From Phycisphaerae bacterium (GTDB taxonomy: Bacteria > Planctomycetota > Phycisphaerae > UBA1845): 33,148 bases of DNA. The notes beneath the pieces are model-generated. The model did not search any database. It saw only the letters and a list, made by a program, of their open reading frames with translations, and had not been told where the DNA came from. Positions within the stretch are counted from its first letter, which is position 1, and every line of letters begins with the position of its first letter. The stretch spans positions 1 through 33,148 of the forward strand of contig JAGVHG010000135.1 of the NCBI GenBank assembly GCA_020056715.1, written 5' to 3'. Below, piece by piece: positions 1 through 6,295 of this stretch. Position numbers and translations under genes: made by a program.

Positions 1-294
1 GTGACGCTCGCCGGGCAGGTCGGCGTCGCGGGGCATCTGGCCATCGGAGACGGGGCGATGGCCGGGGCGCAGTCCGGCATTGCCGGAAACATCGAGGCGA
101 AAACCTCCGTCTTCGGTTCGCCGGCCATCCCCATGGGAGACGCCAAACGCTCGATGTATGTCTTCCAAAAACTCCCCGATTGGGTCCGCCGCATCAAAGA
201 CCTGGAACGCGAAGTCCGCGACCTACGTGAAAAGCTCAACGGTCAGGATGAGCAGCCGGTCAGAGCCGCGGGCGCCGGCCCGCGGACCCCGTAG
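1..294 (+). CDS. lpxD: LpxD C-terminal part (UDP-3-O-acylglucosamine N-acyltransferase), cut by window edge
   Basis: This is the last 97 codons of a gene that begins outside the window. LpxD adds the N-linked hydroxyacyl chain to UDP-3-O-acylglucosamine in lipid A synthesis, in the cytoplasm. The visible part starts in left-handed beta-helix hexapeptide repeats (AGQVGVAGHLAIGDGAMAGA, then QSGIAGNI). It continues with the typical GSPAIP turn, the MYVFQKLPDW segment and a charged C-terminal helix ending in LREKLNG. These are hallmark features of the LpxD C-terminus. The last 15 or so residues (Ala/Gly/Pro-rich) look unconserved. The GTG at base 1 is an internal valine codon and not the start. 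The family assignment is firm; only the 5' boundary is missing. Confidence 0.9.
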   Translation: MTLAGQVGVAGHLAIGDGAMAGAQSGIAGNIEAKTSVFGSPAIPMGDAKRSMYVFQKLPDWVRRIKDLEREVRDLREKLNGQDEQPVRAAGAGPRTP

Positions 295-425
295 CATCGC
301 CCCTTGTGGGTGGCGCAGATCAGAGCGTGGAGCGGGAGCGACACGATCATCCGGTCTGCTGGGCCGGTTGGCCGCCATCGCCGTATTCCGGAATTATTGC
401 GTTTGATTTCGAGGGACGCCCACGC

Positions 426-444
426 CAGACACACGGCGTGTCTG
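426..444. promoter_or_regulatory. Short perfect hairpin upstream of the His/Lys-rich gene
   Basis: CAGACAC and GTGTCTG form a 7-bp inverted repeat around a 5-nt loop. It ends 13 nt before the AAGGAG ribosome site (458-463) of the next gene. It could be an operator, a leader hairpin or the end of the lpxD transcript, but there is no T run directly after it. The rest of the 295-468 gap shows nothing clear. Confidence 0.3.
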
Positions 445-468
445 TGGTTGAACTTTTAAGGAGAAAAA

Positions 469-858
469 ATGACCAATGGATTGGTACGCAGACGATTTCT
501 GGTGGGCGCGGTCCTGGGCGTTGTTGTGGCGTGGAGTGCCCCGTCGTGGGCCGGGGTTGAACGTACGCTACGAACACAGGGGTCTGTGCCGTCGATTACG
601 AATCCGGTCCACAAGGTGGCCGGGCTTCCCGCCGATCATAAAGCCGCCCACAAGACAACGATCGCCAAGCACACCACCGCCAAGCCCTTCAATCGCTCGA
701 CGTTGAAGACGGTCCATACGGCGCAGGCGAACCACGTCGCCTCACCAAGTACGGTAAAGCACGGAACAAAGGCGCACACGAAGCCGATCGCATCGGTCAA
801 GCACAACGCTCCCCATGCAAAAACGGCGAACCTCCGGCCGACTTTGGAAAAGCCGTAG
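469..858 (+). CDS. Exported His/Lys/Thr-rich basic protein of unknown function
   Basis: 129 residues. The start is well supported by AAGGAG at 458-463, 5 nt before the ATG. The N-terminus has three arginines followed by Phe-Leu (R7-R8-R9-F10-L11), then a hydrophobic stretch and a likely cleavage site after SWA (about residue 28). The RRxFL pattern resembles a twin-arginine (Tat) signal, with Val where the consensus has Ser/Thr, so Sec export is also possible. The mature part (about 100 residues) is low complexity and very basic, with about ten His and many Lys, Thr and Ala, repeated AKHTT-like words and no Cys. I recognise no family. A role in binding metal, nucleic acid or an acidic cell-surface polymer would fit the composition but is only inference. 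It follows lpxD by 174 bp and probably has its own promoter. Confidence 0.7.
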   Translation: MTNGLVRRRFLVGAVLGVVVAWSAPSWAGVERTLRTQGSVPSITNPVHKVAGLPADHKAAHKTTIAKHTTAKPFNRSTLKTVHTAQANHVASPSTVKHGTKAHTKPIASVKHNAPHAKTANLRPTLEKP

Positions 859-1007
859 GGCTTACCCAGCGGAACGGTCGTAGGGCCACGGCAGGAATTA
901 CTTCTTCCGAACGCGCTTTCGTGAAACGCTGCGCGGTGTGGTTCTCTATGCGCCAACGGTAGACCCACATTGCGTGTGCGGTGTGCCTCGCCGCGCCAGT
1001 TGCGGCA

Positions 1008-1046
1008 GGCATGAGTGGACGCCGCCGCGTCGTCCACTCCCATGCC
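1008..1046. terminator. Long imperfect hairpin between convergent genes, terminator-like without T run
   Basis: GGCATG plus AGTGGACG (1008-1021) pairs with CGTCCACT (1031-1038) plus CATGCC (1041-1046), around a 9-nt loop with a 2-nt CC bulge. The stem is about 14 bp. It lies between the 3' end of the His/Lys-rich gene and the 3' end of rho (stop at 1082), which converge here. No T tract follows on either strand, so if it terminates it is not a classic intrinsic terminator. I see nothing else in 859-1081. Confidence 0.35.
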
Positions 1047-1081
1047 GCTCATACGCCGCTTTGATGCCGCCCCAGCTCCGC

Positions 1082-2218
1082 TCAGCGCCAGAGTCGTTCG
1101 TTGAAACCGGCCACGAACTCGGCGTTGGTGGGGAACTTGGAGAGGGCTGCGGTGAATTGTTCCATGGCGCGGATGGGGTCGCGGTCGAGCAGCGAGCGGC
1201 GGATTTTGTGGGAGACGGCCAGGGCTTCCGGGGTGAGCAGTCGTTCCTCCTTGCGGGTGCCGGATTGGTTGAGGTCGATCGCCGGCCAGACGCGGCGGTT
1301 GGCCATCTCCCGCGAGAGCATGATCTCCATGTTCCCCGTGCCCTTGAACTCGTTGAAGATGACTTCGTCCATACGGCTACCGGTGTCGATCAAGGCCGAA
1401 GCGATGATGGTCAGCGACCCGCCGTACTCCACGTTGCGGGCGGCGCCGAAGATGGCCTTAGGCTCGGTGAGCGCGCGGATGTCTAGCCCGCCGGACATGA
1501 TCCGGCCGCTGCTGCGGATAGCGGCGTTGAACGCCCGGCCCACGCGGGTGAGCGAGTCGAGGAGCACGAAAACGTCGTGTCCGCACTCCACAAGCCGCTT
1601 GGCCTTCTCGATCATCAAGCGGGCGATGCGGACGTGACTGGCGATGTCCTGATCGTTGCTGCTGTACACCACTTCGCCGTGGACGGTGCGGCGCATGTCG
1701 GTGACTTCCTCGGGCCGCTCGTCGATCAACAAGACCATCATGTAAACGTCGGGATGGTTGGCAGAGATGCCGGCGGCCATCTGTTGCAAAAGCATCGTCT
1801 TGCCGGTTCGCGGCGGGGCGACGATGAGGCCTCGTTGGCCCAAGCCGATGGGCGTCATGAGGTCTACGACGCGCATGGACACCGACCCACCGGGAATCTC
1901 AAACCGAGCCGGTTTCTGCGGATCGATGGCCGTAAGGTCCTCGAAGGGTTTGGTGTCGAGGTAGTCGGCGACGGAGCGGGCGTTGACGGACTCGACTTCA
2001 TGTAACTCGATGCCGCGTCCGTGGTGTCCGCCGCCGCCGGCTCGAACCGTACCGACGATGGTCTCGCCGCCGCGAAGACGCAGATCTCGGGTGAGTTGCG
2101 GTGTTATAACGACATCGCCGCGTTGTACTTTGTAGTTCGCATCCGCGGAGCGCAAATGACCACCCGTGCGGCCGTTCGGCTCGAAAACACCCGTTGTTAG
2201 TACGGCAACATCACCCAT
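1082..2218 (-). CDS. rho: Transcription termination factor Rho, short form
   Basis: 378 residues. Rho is a hexameric RNA-dependent ATPase/translocase that ends transcription. The ATPase core is complete: Walker A APPRTGKT (134-141), the DERPEEVTDM segment (166-175), Walker B DVFVLLDS (215-222), and the KGTGNMEI and LNQSGTRKEE signatures. The start is fixed because an in-frame TAA lies seven codons upstream of the ATG and no other start falls between. The protein therefore starts directly at the OB-fold and lacks the N-terminal helix bundle of longer Rho proteins (E. coli 419 aa). In the OB-fold the usual GFGFLR RNA-binding loop reads RTGGHLR here (17-23), so the stacking aromatics are absent. 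No good Shine-Dalgarno is visible. It is probably monocistronic. Confidence 0.93.
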   Translation of the reverse strand: MGDVAVLTTGVFEPNGRTGGHLRSADANYKVQRGDVVITPQLTRDLRLRGGETIVGTVRAGGGGHHGRGIELHEVESVNARSVADYLDTKPFEDLTAIDPQKPARFEIPGGSVSMRVVDLMTPIGLGQRGLIVAPPRTGKTMLLQQMAAGISANHPDVYMMVLLIDERPEEVTDMRRTVHGEVVYSSNDQDIASHVRIARLMIEKAKRLVECGHDVFVLLDSLTRVGRAFNAAIRSSGRIMSGGLDIRALTEPKAIFGAARNVEYGGSLTIIASALIDTGSRMDEVIFNEFKGTGNMEIMLSREMANRRVWPAIDLNQSGTRKEERLLTPEALAVSHKIRRSLLDRDPIRAMEQFTAALSKFPTNAEFVAGFNERLWR

Positions 2219-2301
2219 TTTACCAATCCAATTTGTAACTTAGATGGTCAACCCATTTGTGACAATCAGGTAACAGAAATTATCGATTCTACCCAAGTCC
2301 G

Positions 2302-2338
2302 CCTCACGAATGAGGTTACGTCAAGTGTTCAAGTGAAC
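2302..2338. promoter_or_regulatory. Paired small palindromes in the rho upstream region
   Basis: CCTCA-CGAA-TGAGG (2302-2315) is a small hairpin. GTTCA-AG-TGAAC (2327-2338) is a 12-bp operator-like palindrome overlapping a direct repeat of TCAAGTG (2321-2327 and 2329-2335). They lie 84-120 bp upstream of the rho start and about 90-130 bp upstream of the promoter reading the other way, so a regulator here could affect either gene. The function is inferred from symmetry only. Confidence 0.25.
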
Positions 2339-2429
2339 AAACGATGGCCCAGGCGGCTTGCAGCCGATAGTATAGCAGATGACCCGCTAAGGCACTATCA
2401 TATTTTTGAATTTGATTGGATTTATAGAC

Positions 2430-2458
2430 TTGACACGGGCGAAAAGGTGTGGGATTGT
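2430..2458 (+). promoter_or_regulatory. Sigma-70-type promoter for the structured leader/microprotein unit
   Basis: A perfect -35 hexamer TTGACA (2430-2435) is followed by exactly 17 nt and then GATTGT (2453-2458). The last hexamer matches TATAAT at the key A2 and T6 positions plus T3. Transcription would start near 2465, just before the first hairpin. It is the best promoter match between rho and the microprotein gene. Confidence 0.5.
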
Positions 2459-2461
2459 ATC

Positions 2462-2875
2462 GCTCCGCTCGATGGAAACCCGAGCGAACGTAGGGTCTGT
2501 CCAGCGAAAGCCGTGGCACAAGTAGTACGGCAGTCGGTAGTGCTTGGCGGACAGGGCTAAAAACCTTTAAGCTGGCTAGAGGTGATGCCCGATAAATCCC
2601 TAGATGCCGTCAATCGTCGGCGCGGACGACTGGCGACGTAACGTAATCCGGACTCGCAGGGCAACAAAGCGGTTAGTTGCAGACCTGTAGGTTGAGGCCG
2701 GAAAAAGACAGACCGTTCACAAAAGTTTGTGTGGTAGGTAGGCGCGGGGGCGGACCCGCTCCGAATGAGTGGTTGGAATGAGCCGGGTTGTGACCCGGTG
2801 AGGCAAGTTTGCTTCTTGCTATGGTGTACAGATCCGGGCGTAACTCGGGTAAGTAAGATCGCAAACCGTTACTTA
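2462..2875 (+). ncRNA. Hairpin-dense leader RNA, class not recognised
   Basis: This 414-nt stretch has no convincing reading frame but many short stems in order. They are CGCTCG/CGAGCG (2466-2486), CTGTCC/GGACAG (2497-2554) enclosing GCCGT/ACGGC (2510-2531), GCAAC/GTTGC (2661-2680) and CACAA/TTGTG around AAGT (2718-2731). Then come GCGGG/CCCGC (2744-2759), CCGGGT/ACCCGG around TGTG (2783-2798) and GCAAG/CTTGC (2803-2819). It starts at a consensus promoter and ends at a strong ribosome site, so it would be the 5' leader of the microprotein mRNA or an RNA processed from it. I compared it from memory with tmRNA, RNase P, SRP RNA, c-di-GMP-I and cobalamin riboswitches and could not match any. An RNA element is inferred; stem counts alone can arise by chance in GC-rich DNA. 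Confidence 0.4.
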
Positions 2876-2889
2876 AAGGAGATTTGAAG

Positions 2890-3078
2890 ATGAGACGAAC
2901 TGCAAAGACGTTGGCGTTGGTCCTGGCGGCAGGTACCTTGTTTCACTCGTTGAGCTGCCTGCCGGTAAAGGCGATCGTACCCTTCATCAGCCAGGCCGCT
3001 TTCCCCCTCGCAATTGAGTGGTTATTCGACAATGACACTATGGTCGACCTGTTCCCAGACTCCCTAGCGGCGAACTAG
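2890..3078 (+). CDS. Small exported protein (62 aa) of unknown function
   Basis: The start is chosen at ATG 2890, which sits 8 nt after AAGGAG (2876-2881). An in-frame TTG at 2884 is too close to that site. The product begins MRRTAKTLALVLAAGTLF, a clear signal peptide, with a likely signal peptidase I cut after PVKA (about residue 28). The mature peptide is about 34 residues. It is hydrophobic, then acidic, and contains one Trp and the words IEWLFDNDTMVDLFPD. The single Cys (LSC) sits inside the signal region but does not fit a lipobox, because Ser and not Leu is at -3. The gene is bounded by its own promoter and structured leader upstream and by a strong terminator 66 bp downstream, so it looks like an independent, regulated unit. 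No family is recognised. Confidence 0.7.
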   Translation: MRRTAKTLALVLAAGTLFHSLSCLPVKAIVPFISQAAFPLAIEWLFDNDTMVDLFPDSLAAN

Positions 3079-3143
3079 TAAACTCAGAGTCAAGTTCGCC
3101 TGGCCGGCGCTATGAGTGCGTCTTGGCGTGAATGACTTGCAAG

Positions 3144-3184
3144 GGGCGCGAAATCGGTGACCACCGGTTTCGCGTCCTTTTTTT
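3144..3184 (+). terminator. Strong Rho-independent terminator
   Basis: A stem of about 15 bp (3144-3158 with 3163-3177, two G-T pairs) has a 4-nt GACC loop and is followed by seven T residues (3178-3184). The T run is on the + strand, so it ends the microprotein transcript. It lies 14 bp before the stop of the convergent MBL-fold gene. Confidence 0.9.
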
Positions 3185-3198
3185 ATTGAGTGCAACCG

Positions 3199-4065
3199 TC
3201 AGATCGGAAGTGTTTGAGTGACGATCGGCCTTTCGAGGGTTCCACTTAGCCCGACTCCGCCAATCTTGGGATCGTGCGGAAAAGCCAGCAGCCAACCCTG
3301 CTCGATCGCCCCGCGAAAAAGCATTTCCTTCTCGCGGAGCGTCGTTAACGGGAACAAGTCATAAGCCATCACCCAACCGAGTCGTAAGTGGACGACGGTC
3401 GGGATGAGGTCGCCGACGAAGTACAGCCGCGTGGAGCTGTCGGTGAAGACGGGGTGCAGTTGATACGGCGTGTGGCCGTGGGAGATGAACCACTCCACCC
3501 CCGGCCAAGGGGTTCCAGGCCGGTCGCCCTCGACAAAACGAAGCACTCCCCCGCTTTCCAGCCCGTCGAAGTCCTCCTTCAGGTACGAGGCACGGTCCTT
3601 GTAGTTGGGATGATGGGCGTGGTCCCATTGGTTCTTGTGGATCCAATGCCGGGCCTTGGGAAACCGAAGAGTGGTGGGACCGCCGGGGTCGTCGAACCAT
3701 TCCGTCAAGCCGCCGTTGTGATCGAAGTGCAGGTGGGTGACGACGATGTCGGTAACGTCGTCGATGGACATCCCGATCGCGGACAGGGCGTTGGGGATGG
3801 CGTCGCGGTCGTGAACAATGGCGAAGCGCGCCGCGAGCTCCTTGCTCCACTTTGTGCCGCAGCCGGTGTCTGCCAAGATCACGCGTTTCTCGTCGTGATC
3901 GACGGCGAGCAGCGTACGGGTGGCGAGGATGATACGATTGGCCTCGTCGCACTCGACGGCATTGCCCCATAGCACCTTGGGAACAACGCCGAACATGGCC
4001 CCGCCGTCGAGACGGAAGGCGCCGGTGACGACGGAATAGAGTTCATACCGGCCTATACGTAACAT
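3199..4065 (-). CDS. Metallo-beta-lactamase-fold hydrolase
   Basis: 288 residues, cytoplasmic, with no signal peptide. Metal ligands are visible: HLHFDH (111-116), the third His in SHGHT (H198), the bridging Asp in VGDLIP (D219) and a late His in FPHDP (H264). This arrangement, with a long insert between the first motif and SHGHT, resembles the lactonase/OPHC2-like branch of the MBL superfamily (lactone or phosphotriester hydrolysis). The substrate cannot be read from sequence. It is transcribed divergently from the acyltransferase at 4114, with only 48 bp between starts, and its 3' end faces a terminator on the other strand. I am confident of the fold and unsure of the substrate. Confidence 0.85.
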   Translation of the reverse strand: MLRIGRYELYSVVTGAFRLDGGAMFGVVPKVLWGNAVECDEANRIILATRTLLAVDHDEKRVILADTGCGTKWSKELAARFAIVHDRDAIPNALSAIGMSIDDVTDIVVTHLHFDHNGGLTEWFDDPGGPTTLRFPKARHWIHKNQWDHAHHPNYKDRASYLKEDFDGLESGGVLRFVEGDRPGTPWPGVEWFISHGHTPYQLHPVFTDSSTRLYFVGDLIPTVVHLRLGWVMAYDLFPLTTLREKEMLFRGAIEQGWLLAFPHDPKIGGVGLSGTLERPIVTQTLPI

Positions 4066-4113
4066 CGGCGTGATTGTACCGTCTATGCCGGGACACGATC
4101 CACAGGGGCGCGA

Positions 4114-5109
4114 ATGATGACCGACCGACCCAACCTCATTTCGAATTCACCCTTGCTGACGGAGTCCGTGTCCGATTCGTTTTCGTCTTCCGCCCAGCCC
4201 GCCCCGACCGAGTCGGAGCGACTGAATTGGTGGGCGTACACGGCGTTCACGCTGGCCCATGCGGTCTCCAGCGCACTTCTGCTGCTCCTCACGTTGCCGG
4301 GTCTACACTGGTTCGGACGGGTGTTGGGGACGTTCGAATGGCTCATCAACTACAAACGTCGGCGGCGGTTTGCGACGGCCTTGCGGCAAGTGTTGGGGCG
4401 GGAGGCGACCGGCGCGGAGCGGCGGCGGTGGACACGCGAGTACTTCACACGAAGCCGGTGCGACAAGCTGTTCTATCTGATGTTCGATCGCATCCCGCGA
4501 GCGAGGGCGATGACGTTGCTTTCGATCGGCAATCAGGAGTTGCTGGACCGGGCGCTTTCGCGGGGGCGCGGCGTCTACATGGCCATGTCGCACCACGGGG
4601 CGCTGCACGTGGTGTCTCTGTTGATGGCCCTCCGTGGATACAAGACCGCCGGGGTGCGCGATCGTCGGGAAGGGGCGATGCGACGTTACATCCAGGAGCG
4701 TTTCGACCGGCGATACCCGGAGTTCGCGCGCATGCGAATTCTGTTTGCGGACAGTTATCCTCGGGAAATCTATCGCTGCCTGTCGGATGGGTTCGTATTG
4801 GGTAGCGCGATGGACGTGAGCCGCGTGCGCCAGCCGAACCAGAAGACGGAGGAGGTTACCGTCTTCGGCGAAACGAGGCCGTTTCCGTCGGGGCCGCTGC
4901 GGATCGCGCATCGCTGTCGAGCGCCGGTGTTGCAGGCGTTCGTGTTGCCGGAGAACGGGTTTCACTATCGGCTGGAGATCGTGGGAATGCTGATCGACCC
5001 CGACCTTTCAACGAACGAGGAATTGGCCGTCGCGGAGGCGATGCGGACGTATGCGACGAACGTCGAGAGGTACGTCCGGGAGTCGCCTAGCCTGTTAACG
5101 CGGGTTTAA
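4114..5109 (+). CDS. LpxL/HtrB-type lipid A acyltransferase family protein with altered catalytic motif
   Basis: 331 residues. An N-terminal hydrophobic segment (about 43-62) would anchor it to the inner membrane, as in LpxL/LpxM late acyltransferases that add secondary acyl chains to lipid A. Family features include the SRGRGVYMAMSHHG region, AGVRDRR in place of the usual KxxRN-like stretch, and PFPSGPLRIAHRCRAPVLQA near the C-terminus. In the family the catalytic motif is HX4D/E (for example HFGNWE). Here it reads H160-H-G-A-L-H165, so the acid is replaced by His. The enzyme may use a different residue, a different acceptor, or be inactive. Another lipid A gene (lpxD) lies 4 kb upstream. 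Its last 15 bp overlap the convergent DHH gene. An ATG-ATG pair begins the gene; I use the first. Confidence 0.78.
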   Translation: MMTDRPNLISNSPLLTESVSDSFSSSAQPAPTESERLNWWAYTAFTLAHAVSSALLLLLTLPGLHWFGRVLGTFEWLINYKRRRRFATALRQVLGREATGAERRRWTREYFTRSRCDKLFYLMFDRIPRARAMTLLSIGNQELLDRALSRGRGVYMAMSHHGALHVVSLLMALRGYKTAGVRDRREGAMRRYIQERFDRRYPEFARMRILFADSYPREIYRCLSDGFVLGSAMDVSRVRQPNQKTEEVTVFGETRPFPSGPLRIAHRCRAPVLQAFVLPENGFHYRLEIVGMLIDPDLSTNEELAVAEAMRTYATNVERYVRESPSLLTRV

Positions 5110-6204
5110 GCCTGCCTTCTGCACCATTCGTTCCAGTAAAGATTCGACGATTCTACGGCGCACATCCGGGAGCGGCCCCGGGATGCTGGCGCCGGAGGCC
5201 CTTCGGTGTCCACCGCCGCCGAAGGACTGTGCAAGGGCGGCGACGTCGATGTCGGGTTGGGATGTTTGCGTTGAACCCGAAGGTGACTCTAGGGCTGCTA
5301 ACCTGGCGTCGTATCCGGTCGCTTCCGCTCCCGGCTCTGAAGGTGGTTTGCTGCGAAAACTGGCGCGGACCACGCCGTCGTCGTGCTCCACGAGGAGCAC
5401 GGAAACGACCACGGAAGCAATTCTCAGCGGTTCGTTGACGATATCCTCGGTGTCGGCAACGGTAGCGCCGGCGTCGGCTATGGCGCGTCGGGTGAGGGTC
5501 ATCACGGCCGCTCGGTCTGTGGAGAGCAATTCCAGGGTCGCAACAGCGGCGCTTTGGAGGCGTACGCGGGCGGCGGATTCGCGTAGAAAAAGGGATTCGT
5601 AGAGTTCATGCGGCCTGACGCCGCGAGCGACCAGATCGGCGGCGGCGTCTAGGACGCGGTGGTCGGTGTTGGAATGGCGGAACCAACCGGTATCCATGGC
5701 CATTCCGATGAATAGAGCCTGGCCGGTGTTTGCGTCGATCGACCACTTCGCCGCATGGGCCCAATCGTAGAGGATGAGGCAAGTGGCCGCGGCGAGTTCG
5801 TCGACGAGGTAGAAGTCGGCGAGGTCGTCGCGGGTGGCGTGGTGGTCTACTGCGAGTTTCGGCTGAGGGGCGGCGCGGAGCCAGTCGGCGAGGGGACGAA
5901 GCTGGGTGTAGGCGCAGGTGTCGAGGACGATGACGGCGTCGCACGCATCGAGATCGGACAAGTGAAGATCACGACCCAGGACGGAAATGGGCGGAAATCT
6001 GTGAAAGAGTTCGTAGCGAGCGGGGATCGGGTCGAACAAGAGCGCCGTGGGTTGAAGGCCTTGGGACTGCAAGAATGCGCGCATGGCGACGAGTGAGCCG
6101 AGGGCGTCGCCGTCGGGTTTTTCGTGAGTTACGAGCAAAGGGCGTCGCCAGGATGCGACACGTGATGCGGCCTCAATAAAGCTTTGCGCATTCAACGTAG
6201 TCAT
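5095..6204 (-). CDS. DHH/DHHA1 phosphoesterase, NrnA-like (oligoribonuclease / pAp phosphatase)
   Basis: 369 residues. The DHH domain shows HEKPDGDALGS (27-37), VLDTC (94-97 region), VDHH (119-122) and the metal Asp in MDTGWF (D171). The C-terminal DHHA1 domain has the substrate-binding GGGGHRRASG (329-338). This architecture is that of NrnA-type enzymes, which degrade nano-RNAs and 3'-phosphoadenosine 5'-phosphate in the cytoplasm. Between the last beta strands of DHHA1 there is a low-complexity insert of about 30 residues (roughly 288-318, rich in Ser, Pro and Glu) that is longer than usual. The gene converges on and overlaps the acyltransferase by 15 bp. The assignment to family is strong; NrnA rather than another DHH enzyme is likely. 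Confidence 0.88.
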   Translation of the reverse strand: MTTLNAQSFIEAASRVASWRRPLLVTHEKPDGDALGSLVAMRAFLQSQGLQPTALLFDPIPARYELFHRFPPISVLGRDLHLSDLDACDAVIVLDTCAYTQLRPLADWLRAAPQPKLAVDHHATRDDLADFYLVDELAAATCLILYDWAHAAKWSIDANTGQALFIGMAMDTGWFRHSNTDHRVLDAAADLVARGVRPHELYESLFLRESAARVRLQSAAVATLELLSTDRAAVMTLTRRAIADAGATVADTEDIVNEPLRIASVVVSVLLVEHDDGVVRASFRSKPPSEPGAEATGYDARLAALESPSGSTQTSQPDIDVAALAQSFGGGGHRRASGASIPGPLPDVRRRIVESLLERMVQKAGLNPR

Positions 6205-6219
6205 GAGACTCTCCCCGCG

Positions 6220-6233
6220 GATTGTCGATTGTC
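6220..6233. repeat. Heptamer repeat, two GATTGTC units
   Basis: Two exact copies of GATTGTC stand in tandem 16 bp upstream of the DHH gene start, followed by two more degenerate 7-nt words. This belongs to the set of period-7 arrays found at several intergenic sites in this window. Confidence 0.5.
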
Positions 6234-6260
6234 TAATAGATAACGCGCCAATTACCTCAT

Positions 6261-6295
6261 CATTCTACATTCGCCATTCTTCATTCGCCATTCGT
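6261..6295. repeat. Heptamer array, five CATTCNN units, entering the ribF 3' end
   Basis: Five consecutive 7-nt words share CATTC: CATTCTA, CATTCGC, CATTCTT, CATTCGC and CATTCGT. Read on the minus strand, the array encodes the last codons of ribF (Asn-Gly-Glu) and its TGA stop at 6281-6283. The repeat therefore forms, or has replaced, the end of the gene. Confidence 0.7.

Noticed and set aside
2333-2560. 75-codon open frame within the rho/microprotein gap
   Set aside because: It overlaps the consensus promoter and the first stems, has no ribosome site and shows no protein-like pattern.
2650-2760. Words resembling a c-di-GMP-I (GEMM) riboswitch: CGCAGGGCAACAAAGC and GGTAGGTAGG
   Set aside because: The order and the CACAGGGCAAACC / GAAA tetraloop / GACGCAAAGCC core do not line up with the consensus I remember, so I do not call the class.
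2890-3078. Lipoprotein reading of the microprotein (Cys in LSC)
   Set aside because: The -3 residue is Ser and the pattern does not fit a lipobox; a signal peptidase I site after PVKA fits better.
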